From positions 1-14,209 of the forward strand of contig CAKPDW010000033.1 in assembly GCA_934149115.1 (NCBI GenBank): a DNA stretch of 14,209 bases, written 5' to 3'. The translations under genes and the position numbers were made by a program. Positions 8,117 through 13,972 of this stretch are shown here, piece by piece (the first letter of the stretch is position 1; each line of letters begins with the position of its first letter). This DNA comes from an uncultured Clostridia bacterium (GTDB lineage Bacteria > Bacillota > Clostridia > TANB77 > CAG-508). The notes below the pieces were generated by a model. That model was not told the origin of the DNA, ran no database searches, and worked only from the letters and a program-made list of their open reading frames with translations.

Positions 8117-9278
8117 ATTCCATTACTAACTGATTCATATCTTGTCCAACAATAACAGTTATATCATATTGTGAACTCGTCTTACCACTACTCGTATTTC
8201 CATAACCAAGAGTATTAATCAATTCATCAATTACTTCTTCTTTTTTATCTGTTCTATTTATAACCTTTGTTGTTTTGCTAACAGTTGTTGTACCAGTCTC
8301 CTCAATGTTATACCCCTTATTAATTAACCTCTTTTTAGTATTCTCAAACACAGTCTCATTTCCAGAAGCATCTAATAATTGAACCTTAATATATTCAGGT
8401 TTTATAACACCTGTTGCAGTTGACTGAGCATCTGATTCAGCCTGCTTAAAAGTAAACATTTCTTGAATAAGATTCTTTATCTCAGTTTTATTTGCTCTAT
8501 AGAACCACAACTTTTGTGCGCCAAATTGTGCTGGAGTTCCAGGTAAATATGAAGTTTGAATTGCAGAAACATCAAACTCTAAAGCAGCTGGTGAATATTT
8601 CATAGTTGAATTCATATCCATATTTGTATCTATATTTTGAAAAGCTATTTCAATCAACTGATTAATCTTTGTTACATTTTTAAACTGTAAAGTTTGTTTA
8701 ACAGTTTCAGATACGAACTCTCTTTGAGTTCTCATTCTACCAATATCATTATCACCATACTCCTCAGGATAACTTGTTCCATCATTATTATGTCTAAATC
8801 TTAATAACTGTTCAGCTTTAGAACCATCAATATGTTGCATTCCAGCTGATAGATGAATATGAAGATCTTGTCCTGGATCATCATAATTCATATTTATTGG
8901 AACATTAAACTCCACACCACCAATTGCATCAATAATCTTAATCAAACCTTCATTTTTAACAGCCAAATAATTATTTATTTCTAATCCTGTAATTTTTTCA
9001 ACAGCACTCAATACCTTTTTAGCACCAGCGTCTCCACCGCCACCAGACTGATATACCGCATTTATCTTATCATTACCACCTGCTGTAGCCTCACTCTTTC
9101 CAACAAAAGTATCTCTAGGAATTGAAAGCATTGAAGCTTGTTGAGTTCTAGGATAATAAGCACACAAAATAATTGTATCTGTAAGTAAATTTCCCTCATC
9201 AGTACTTATTCCCATAACCAAACAATAAATAGGTTCCAGATTTGCAATATCTTCCTCCGATTGACCAGTTACCATCAT
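8115..9278 (-). CDS. LytR-CpsA-Psr (LCP) ligase, catalytic and C-terminal part; gene split by a frameshift
   Basis: LCP proteins attach teichoic acids or other glycopolymers to peptidoglycan outside the membrane. The LCP domain (about 15-200) shows TDTIILCAYY, SIPRDTFV, KINAVYQSGG, a basic LRFRHN segment and DIGRMRTQREFV. The region 290-385 fits the LytR_C domain. The membrane anchor is encoded by the separate reading frame at 9289-9573. The LCP frame stays open upstream as DGAKEVA to about 9300, and removing one G near 9299 would join both parts into a protein of about 485 residues. As written, an ATG at 9278 with AAAGAGG just upstream could allow reinitiation, but the product would lack its anchor. 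Either the gene is damaged or the sequence has an error. Confidence 0.85.
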   Translation of the reverse strand: MMVTGQSEEDIANLEPIYCLVMGISTDEGNLLTDTIILCAYYPRTQQASMLSIPRDTFVGKSEATAGGNDKINAVYQSGGGGDAGAKKVLSAVEKITGLEINNYLAVKNEGLIKIIDAIGGVEFNVPINMNYDDPGQDLHIHLSAGMQHIDGSKAEQLLRFRHNNDGTSYPEEYGDNDIGRMRTQREFVSETVKQTLQFKNVTKINQLIEIAFQNIDTNMDMNSTMKYSPAALEFDVSAIQTSYLPGTPAQFGAQKLWFYRANKTEIKNLIQEMFTFKQAESDAQSTATGVIKPEYIKVQLLDASGNETVFENTKKRLINKGYNIEETGTTTVSKTTKVINRTDKKEEVIDELINTLGYGNTSSGKTSSQYDITVIVGQDMNQLVME

Positions 9279-9288
9279 AGCAACCTCT

Positions 9289-9573
9289 TTAGCACCGTCC
9301 TCTTATCATTTTGTTCCAATTCCAATCATACTTAAATCCAAGCCAGCCAATAAAACAACCCAATAACAAAATTATTATTAAAATAAATACAACAATAACT
9401 TTTAATATTGTTTTCAGCACTTTGACAAAAGTATTATCTTTCTTCTTCTTTTTCTTTTTGGGATTTTTATTTGTAGTGATCTTTTTATTTTTATTTCTTC
9501 TTTCCGCCTTTTCCAGTCTTTTTCTCTCTTTTTCTTCTCTTTCTTCTTGTTCTCTTTTTTCTCTTCTACTCAC
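9289..9573 (-). CDS. N-terminal membrane-anchor fragment of the split LCP ligase gene
   Basis: This 94-codon frame begins at a GTG preceded by AGGAGA eight bases upstream. It encodes a very basic, charged cytoplasmic tail (1-50, including a run of seven lysines at 39-45), one membrane helix (about 53-80), and KYDWNWNKMIRG before the frame fails at RC-stop. This is the usual front end of an LCP protein, and the rest follows immediately in another frame at 8115-9278. It lies 59 bases after the CvpA-family gene and probably shares its transcript. I infer that the two frames were once a single gene. Confidence 0.75.
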   Translation of the reverse strand: MSRREKREQEEREEKERKRLEKAERRNKNKKITTNKNPKKKKKKKDNTFVKVLKTILKVIVVFILIIILLLGCFIGWLGFKYDWNWNKMIRGRC

Positions 9574-9632
9574 TTTTTTTCTCCTACTACTAATATGTAA
9601 TGTATTATAACAGATATATTTTTATTTTTCAA

Positions 9633-10286
9633 TTATTTTCCTATCATATTAATTATGATGTTATCATTATAAGCCAACTTGCCCAAATTAGATTTTTGAA
9701 CTGTCTCATCAATCTTACCATTCAAGCACACTGGATTTAATACATACAATATAGCAAAAACTAAATTAACAAAAAATAATCCTTCAATAACGCCATACAA
9801 AATTCCACCAGATTTATTAAACTGTTTTATAATAGGTAAACTTGCAATAACATCAGAAAGCAAATACAACAAAATTAAAACAACTCTCAACGCAATCACA
9901 ACAATTACAAAAGCAATACCATTTATTATAGTTTCAGTAATCCTATCAGAAACATATTGAGCAACATTATCCTTAGAACTTTGAATAGCCTCATTAATAT
10001 ATTTATCAGAAATTTGCAACAAGCCATTTTTATCCTTAGCCTCATCAGACAAATTATAAAAATCCTCATCTTTAATTTTCTCATAAACACCAGAATTAAT
10101 CTTCTCATCCAACTCAGTATTATTAACAATAAAATTAGCAACAGGCTTATACAAAATCAAAGCCAAAATAATTGATAAAAAGATTGCAATAAAATTAATA
10201 GCCACCTTCATCAAGCCCTTCTTATATCCAACAAAAATACAAGAAGCCATAACCAAAACAACCAAACAATCTATTACTATTCCCAT
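9633..10286 (-). CDS. CvpA-family membrane protein
   Basis: The 217-aa integral membrane protein has the CvpA pattern: an N-terminal pair of hydrophobic segments (about 3-20 and 26-47) with the family-like GYKKGLMK between them, a soluble insert (50-115), then segments at about 117-145 and 162-184 with SGGILYGVIEGLF. CvpA was first described in colicin V export in Escherichia coli; the general role is unsettled and may concern envelope homeostasis. TAAGGAGG, an excellent ribosome site, overlaps the stop of the upstream DUF5711 gene, so the two are translationally coupled. Confidence 0.88.
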   Translation of the reverse strand: MGIVIDCLVVLVMASCIFVGYKKGLMKVAINFIAIFLSIILALILYKPVANFIVNNTELDEKINSGVYEKIKDEDFYNLSDEAKDKNGLLQISDKYINEAIQSSKDNVAQYVSDRITETIINGIAFVIVVIALRVVLILLYLLSDVIASLPIIKQFNKSGGILYGVIEGLFFVNLVFAILYVLNPVCLNGKIDETVQKSNLGKLAYNDNIIINMIGK

Positions 10287-10297
10287 AAGATACCTCC

Positions 10298-11467
10298 TTA
10301 TAGATTTATAATTGATATTTTATCCTTATACACAATAGCAGCAATCTGACTAGATATTAACACATCCTTAATCTCCTTTGAACTCACAAACTTCTTTTTC
10401 AACCAGCCATTTTTATCAACAAATTGAACCTCTTTTCCCAAATTTAAAGCAATCAAATCATTTTTAGCCTTAAGCGATTTCAAACTTCCTTCTATTATAT
10501 ATACCTTTTCAGAATTATCAGCACCTTTTATCTTAAGCCTATAATCAGACTTAAACACACTTGACTCCTCTTTATCAACCCTAACAAAACCACTACTTAT
10601 ATTAACATCAACATAAGCAGTCAAATCATCCTTCTCATAAATCTTTTGAGAACTATACTCATCCATTTTTAAAACATAACTATCAAACCCACATAATAGT
10701 ATATTCTTATTTTGATATTTCATACCAGTAAGTAAATCATTAGCAACAGCCTGATACGTATTAACAGTAGCACTCTCAGACTTAGTTGAAGCCAAATCCA
10801 TTGAAATAATAGTAATCGTAGTAGTAGGCATAATTGAACTATTATCAACCTCAGCCACAGCCAAATACTTACTATCCTCAGAAATATCAGTAGCCATAAC
10901 ATAATTTGAAATATACTTACTAAACAACAAATCCCCTTTTGGATTATAAACCATAACAATTGACTCATACGTTGTTCCAGTAACCGAAATCGCAACATAC
11001 CCCTGCTTATTAACAGTCACCTTAGAAATCTTACCCTCAACATCTTTTTGCCAAACCAAACTATTAGACTTCACCAAGCAAACCTTTTGAGACTCATAAT
11101 CAGCCAAAGCAAGATACTTACCCTTACCATCAGCAATCGGTTTAGACAACGTCAACTCAATATTACCAATCTGTTTAGCCTCAGTATTATAAAAATTTAT
11201 ATTTCCATCAGCATAAATAACCAAATTATTCTCATACGGATACACAAGAGAAATATTTTCAGTATCAATAGTTACACTATTTATAGACCCCTCTGAAATC
11301 TCCTTTCTCAAAACATACGTATCTATAAAAGAACTAAAAGTATTATTCGCCATATATAAAGCTACAACAACCAAAACAACAATACACACCATAGTTATTG
11401 CAGTAATCTTAATCATTTTTCTATTTTTCTTTCTCTCTTTAAACTTTTCCAAAGAATATTTTTTCAT
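10298..11467 (-). CDS. DUF5711-family membrane-anchored protein, probable beta-propeller
   Basis: The 389-aa protein has a basic cytoplasmic start (KKYSLEKFKERKKNRK), one membrane helix (about 20-40), and a long extracellular part of short beta-strand-like repeats (for example NNLVIYADGNINFYN, KYLALADYESQKVCLV, KYLAVAEVDNSS and NDLIALNLGKEVQFVDKNG), as in a WD40- or PQQ-like propeller. I assign DUF5711 from overall architecture and its place beside a CvpA-family gene; no function is known to me. Ribosome site AGGGAGA precedes the ATG, and a good promoter lies at 11495-11523. First gene of the DUF5711-cvpA-LCP operon, which suggests an envelope role. Confidence 0.78.
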   Translation of the reverse strand: MKKYSLEKFKERKKNRKMIKITAITMVCIVVLVVVALYMANNTFSSFIDTYVLRKEISEGSINSVTIDTENISLVYPYENNLVIYADGNINFYNTEAKQIGNIELTLSKPIADGKGKYLALADYESQKVCLVKSNSLVWQKDVEGKISKVTVNKQGYVAISVTGTTYESIVMVYNPKGDLLFSKYISNYVMATDISEDSKYLAVAEVDNSSIMPTTTITIISMDLASTKSESATVNTYQAVANDLLTGMKYQNKNILLCGFDSYVLKMDEYSSQKIYEKDDLTAYVDVNISSGFVRVDKEESSVFKSDYRLKIKGADNSEKVYIIEGSLKSLKAKNDLIALNLGKEVQFVDKNGWLKKKFVSSKEIKDVLISSQIAAIVYKDKISIINL

Positions 11468-11494
11468 TTAAAATCTCCCTTTTTATATACATTA

Positions 11495-11523
11495 TTTATA
11501 CCAATTACAAGTTTTTTTTTCAA
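11495..11523 (-). promoter_or_regulatory. Sigma-A type promoter of the DUF5711-cvpA-LCP operon
   Basis: On the minus strand TTGAAA (11518-11523) and TATAAA (11495-11500) are separated by 17 bases, close to consensus. The predicted start near 11488 leaves a short leader with the AGGGAGA ribosome site. Confidence 0.6.
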
Positions 11524-11772
11524 GATATTTGTAACTATTTGTCGGATTTTTTTAGAACAAAAATAACCAACTATAACAACTACACACATTACAAGTTTAA
11601 AAAATACTTATTTTTACTCAAAAAATTATATGTATTTTTATTTTATATAAAAACAAATCTGAAAATTTTCAATTTTCAGTCTTTACTCTACTCTTTATAT
11701 TTTTCTATAAAATTGAAATTTTCAGTAAATTTGTTCGAGTGCGAAAATTTATTTTATAAATTTTCTGTGCAA
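11524..11772. other. Gene-free AT-rich stretch with overlapping hairpins
   Basis: I see no credible gene on either strand. The stretch holds a palindrome at 11659-11679 (CTGAAAATT/AATTTTCAG). Its left part can instead pair with 11709-11725 (17 of 18 positions), and another 9-bp hairpin (GAAAATTTA/TAAATTTTC) lies at about 11742-11764. Such base composition favours chance hairpins, but the 17/18 match is longer than expected. Confidence 0.45.
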
Positions 11773-11821
11773 TTTTTTATATACTAGAAAAGTCAGCATG
11801 ACTTTCCTAGTATATAAAAAA
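11773..11821. repeat. Long palindrome, 23-bp arms with one mismatch
   Basis: The arm 11773-11795 and arm 11799-11821 are complementary except at one pair, around a GCA loop. T-runs sit on the outer 5' side of each arm, not after the stem, so this is not an ordinary terminator. It may be a small inverted-repeat element or a processed RNA hairpin at the end of the ribbon-helix-helix gene transcript. Confidence 0.75.
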
Positions 11822-11846
11822 CAAACCCCTAAACATAGAAGTTTGT
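11816..11846 (-). terminator. Terminator of the ribbon-helix-helix gene
   Basis: On the minus strand ACAAACTTC pairs with GGGGTTTGT (9 bp including G-U pairs), with an 8-nt loop and a T-run directly after (A-run at 11816-11821). It lies about 45 bases beyond the stop at 11893 and overlaps the outer edge of the long palindrome. Confidence 0.65.
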
Positions 11847-11892
11847 TCTCAATTAAAATAAACCGTGAATCAAAGAATTGTTGAATTAATAT

Positions 11893-12090
11893 TCAATCCT
11901 CATCCGTCTCCTTCATAACCGACAAATTGTCTATAGAAAAACGCATACATAAATTAATAAACTCATTTACAGATGGCAAATTATTTTCCAAAACAATTTT
12001 TCTCGCCTTTTCAAGTAACTCCACCTCAATTCTACAAGTGAATTGTTCGTACTCCTTTTTCTTTTTAGGCTCTATTACAAAATTTGGCAT
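11893..12090 (-). CDS. Small ribbon-helix-helix (Arc/MetJ/CopG-like) protein, 65 aa
   Basis: Residues 17-24 (FTCRIEVE) form a probable DNA-contacting beta strand, 25-36 (LLEKARKIVLEN) the first helix, and 40-55 (SVNEFINLCMRFSIDN) the second. Together they make the ribbon-helix-helix fold of small dimeric repressors and some antitoxins. The head is lysine-rich (PKKKKEY) and the tail acidic (ETDED). An earlier GTG at 12099 is in frame, but it is part of the ribosome site GAGGTGA, which is correctly spaced for the ATG at 12090; I therefore use the ATG. No toxin gene adjoins it. The family assignment is by pattern only; its target is unknown. Confidence 0.75.
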   Translation of the reverse strand: MPNFVIEPKKKKEYEQFTCRIEVELLEKARKIVLENNLPSVNEFINLCMRFSIDNLSVMKETDED

Positions 12091-12174
12091 ATCGTTCACC
12101 TCGATATTATTCTAATACAACTCATCCAGCCACGATATAATCTGATAAGAATTTTTAGTCATAATTTGTCACGA

Positions 12175-12300
12175 AGATTTCAATTAGAATGATATCTTAC
12201 TGCGTTAAAAATGGAGAAACTTTCCTCGACGTACACTCGTACGACTGCGGAATTTTCTCCACTTTTGCCTTGTAATATAAACATTCTAATTAAAATCTTA
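12175..12300 (+). repeat. Structured 126-bp repeat, copy E1
   Basis: Three nested parts can be seen. Outer inverted ends lie at 12175-12191 and 12282-12298. The middle stem is 12207-12219 with 12254-12266 (13 positions, one mismatch). The tip hairpin is CGTAC (12230-12234), ACTC loop, GTACG (12239-12243). Boxes CTGCGTTAA, CCTC..., TGCGG and GCCTTG separate them. The same plan recurs in reverse at 13847-13972 with almost identical ends but a different middle stem. The sequence TTGTCACGA stands directly to the left and again seven bases to the right, a possible imperfect target duplication. No protein is encoded. Confidence 0.85.
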
Positions 12301-12429
12301 AAGTTTATTGTCACGACATTTTTCTTAACAAACATAAAATTTAAAATTCCACATTTCTTCGTTGCGAAGCACAGCGCGCTCCTCTACATTATTTTTTAGT
12401 TGTTAACAAAAACATCCTCACGACGAAAT
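12301..12429. other. Gene-free spacer
   Basis: I see no gene here. Small features only: the CTTCG/CGAAG hairpin at 12357-12369, a GTTAAC palindrome near 12402, and three occurrences of TCACGA in the wider neighbourhood (about 12169, 12311 and 12418). Confidence 0.4.
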
Positions 12430-12571
12430 TTATGAAACCTTTATTCCTGTATCAATAACCTCCTTTATATTTTGTATTTGCTCCATAGTATATTCTCTTG
12501 TACAAATATTCACATAACAACATAATTTTTCCAAAACTATTGCATTTTCTAAAAAAAATCTGTATAATCAT
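12430..12571 (-). pseudogene. Possible broken small gene, about 48 codons
   Basis: One minus-strand frame reads FFLENAIVLEKLCCYVNI then CTREYTMEQIQNIKEVIDTGIKVS and stops at 12430-12432. It looks protein-like, with a balanced helical composition, but has no start codon. An ATG at 12569-12571 reads MIIQIFF in another frame, and the two would join if the eight-T run (12551-12558) were one base longer. No clear ribosome site precedes the ATG. I do not recognise the family; chance coding in AT-rich DNA is a real alternative. Confidence 0.35.
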
Positions 12572-12590
12572 TTTAAGAATAACATATAAT

Positions 12591-12664
12591 AATAATTCCC
12601 CTGTCAATTCGAAGCTTTACGTTTAGTACGTAAAAGATTTATGTAGATGCGATGGGGGATTATT
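12591..12664 (-). other. Two-level hairpin just after the DUF3800 gene
   Basis: AATAATTCCCC (12591-12601) pairs with GGGGGATTATT (12654-12664) over 11 positions including one G-T pair. Inside lies a 7-bp hairpin TTTACGT/ACGTAAA (12616-12634). It begins five bases past the DUF3800 stop in the direction of transcription. It may be a terminator, though no T-run follows, or a structured repeat. It lacks the boxes of the 126-bp repeats. Confidence 0.5.
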
Positions 12665-12668
12665 GATT

Positions 12669-13505
12669 TTACCTTTTTTTGGTTAAATTTTTATAATATG
12701 TAGAATTAGTCGGTATAAATTTCCAATGTCTATATGGTATTGTCCAAGCATCCATATTATTCAATCCAGTCGATACTCCTATATTAAAATTAGGATGAAT
12801 TTCTCTTATTCTATTTAATATATGTTTATATAGTTTATGTTTAGCAATTGTTTTTTTACCTCTTTTATTACTATTTGGTAATTTTTCTTTATGAAAATCA
12901 TTTAATCTAAAATTCATTGATCCCAATATGATATCCATGCATTGTAAAATAACATGATTATGAGAATTCACTTCTGCAATATTTTCTCTTTTTATATGAA
13001 TATTATTTTCTTTAAATATATTTTCATTATTTAACCTATAAACAAAATCAATAAACGTCTCGTTTCTATCTGGTGTATTAGGTAATTTGTCAAAATAAAA
13101 TCTAATCGAAAGTTCTTTATCTTTTGATGGATTACTATTTTCAAATCCAAAAGCCCATTTTACAAATTGATAATAAAGCAAATAATACTCATTATCTATT
13201 TGACTTTCTGTTAAATCATCTACAATATAACAAATTGGTTTAAACATTATTCTAATTTTTATATTACTTATTTTTATATAATCAAAAAATAAATCTATCA
13301 TTTCTATATATTTCTCTAAATATCTTTCTGTTACCTTAGACCATTTAATTTCTCCAAACAAATTTAATTCAGATTTCTTTTCATTTAAAGATAATGTTAA
13401 TCTATCAATTTGTTTCGCATTAACAATAGCTCCACCATAAAAATTTCCAAAGTATTTTCCTTTTTTAGCTGACTCATCACAATAAACTATATATTCTTCC
13501 TTCAA
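12669..13505 (-). CDS. DUF3800 domain-containing protein
   Basis: The 278-aa protein begins YIVYCDESAKKG, with the DES signature (10-12) that marks DUF3800. It continues with EIKW (52-55), an FYFDK acidic site (D139) and QCMDIILGSMNF (Q188, D191), as expected for a fold related to RNase H with several conserved acidic residues. Nuclease activity is suspected for the family but not established to my knowledge; members are frequent on mobile elements and defence islands. The start is TTG at 13505, preceded by AAAGGAG; the first ATG would cut off the DES motif. It has its own strong promoter and no close partner gene, and sits between the inverted 126-bp repeats. Confidence 0.85.
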   Translation of the reverse strand: MKEEYIVYCDESAKKGKYFGNFYGGAIVNAKQIDRLTLSLNEKKSELNLFGEIKWSKVTERYLEKYIEMIDLFFDYIKISNIKIRIMFKPICYIVDDLTESQIDNEYYLLYYQFVKWAFGFENSNPSKDKELSIRFYFDKLPNTPDRNETFIDFVYRLNNENIFKENNIHIKRENIAEVNSHNHVILQCMDIILGSMNFRLNDFHKEKLPNSNKRGKKTIAKHKLYKHILNRIREIHPNFNIGVSTGLNNMDAWTIPYRHWKFIPTNSTYYKNLTKKR

Positions 13506-13534
13506 GTTCTAAGCTCCTTTAATTTAATAATCGA

Positions 13535-13563
13535 ATTATAGCATAATAAGCAATAACATACAA
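13535..13563 (-). promoter_or_regulatory. Sigma-A type promoter of the DUF3800 gene
   Basis: On the minus strand TTGTAT (13558-13563) and a perfect TATAAT (13535-13540) are 17 bases apart. The expected start is near 13528, giving a leader of about 20 bases that contains AAAGGAG. Confidence 0.65.
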
Positions 13564-13639
13564 TATTCCCAAACATATTTTCACACACTTTTACAGAAAA
13601 ATGTATATCAAAAGTAATATCCATATATTGTATTTTTTA

Positions 13640-13714
13640 TTGTCAGAGGGACGTTTTTCACAACACACACCTCTAGCCCAGTCACCGTATCAACTTGTCA
13701 AGGGAGCGTTTTTT
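13640..13714. repeat. Pair of imperfect direct repeats, TTGTCA-AGGGA-CGTTTTT
   Basis: TTGTCAGAGGGACGTTTTT (13640-13658) recurs as TTGTCA AGGGAGCGTTTTT (13695-13714), 55 bases apart, differing by a one-base shift on each side of AGGGA. The 36 bases between are less AT-rich than their surroundings. No gene is seen here. Confidence 0.6.
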
Positions 13715-13734
13715 CCGTCAGTAGCTTGGAAAAG

Positions 13735-13834
13735 AATTAAATTTTAGCAAGGCAAAAAGTATGTTTAACCCGCAGGCGTATATAGATACGTTGAGGACTT
13801 AAACATACTTTTTAACACAGCTAAAATTCTAATT
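13735..13834 (-). repeat. Structured repeat, diverged copy E3
   Basis: Read on the minus strand, it follows the plan of the two 126-bp copies: outer inverted ends (13820-13834 with 13735-13748), a TGTGTTAA box, a middle stem of 15 perfect pairs (13754-13768 with 13799-13813), CCTCAACGTAT, CTAT loop, ATACGCCTGCGG, then TTGCCTTG. The tip stem is CGTAT/ATACG where the others have CGTAC/GTACG, a compensatory change. Outer arms share ATTAGAAT with the other copies but are otherwise different. It lies 12 bases from copy E2, in the same orientation. Confidence 0.75.
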
Positions 13835-13846
13835 ATTTTTCAACGC
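13835..13846. repeat. 12-bp direct repeat flanking copy E2, left
   Basis: ATTTTTCAACGC here is identical to 13973-13984, and the pair exactly brackets the 126-bp repeat, as target-site duplications do. Confidence 0.7.
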
Positions 13847-13972
13847 TAAGATTTTGATTAGAATGTTTATATTACAAGGCAAATTCCCCCTGAATTCCGG
13901 AGGCGTACATAGGTACGTTGAGGAAATTCAGAGGGAATTTAACGCAGGAAGATATCATTCTAATCGAAATCT
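13847..13972 (-). repeat. Structured 126-bp repeat, copy E2
   Basis: It is the inverted counterpart of copy E1 and has the same length. Outer ends are 13849-13865 and 13956-13972. The middle stem is 13881-13896 with 13925-13940 (16 positions, one mismatch) and bears no sequence resemblance to the E1 middle stem. The tip is CGTAC (13904-13908), ATAG loop, GTACG (13913-13917). The element ends inside the stop codon of the surface-protein gene: the TAG at 13971-13973 takes its last two bases from the repeat. Confidence 0.88.

Noticed and set aside
9289..9309. Programmed ribosomal frameshift joining the LCP frames
   Set aside because: No slippery heptamer or following hairpin is present at the junction; a mutation or sequencing error is simpler.
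11539..11787. Plus-strand 82-codon frame
   Set aside because: Composition is almost only F, Y, K, L, I, S and N, as expected from AT-rich DNA, and no ribosome site precedes the ATG.
12175..12300. Integron attC site as an explanation of the structured repeats
   Set aside because: The GTTAA box and folded shape recall attC, but the paired RYYYAAC/GTTRRRY core ends are absent, and E2 shows a flanking duplication instead.
12211..12399. Plus-strand 62-codon frame across repeat E1
   Set aside because: It is created by the repeat sequence itself and has no ribosome site.
13735..13972. Plain transcription terminators
   Set aside because: The nested architecture, constant internal boxes and absence of T-runs do not fit intrinsic terminators, although the hairpins may still slow transcription.
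12361..13972. CRISPR array
   Set aside because: Repeats are few, inverted, long and self-paired, with no regular spacers and no cas genes.
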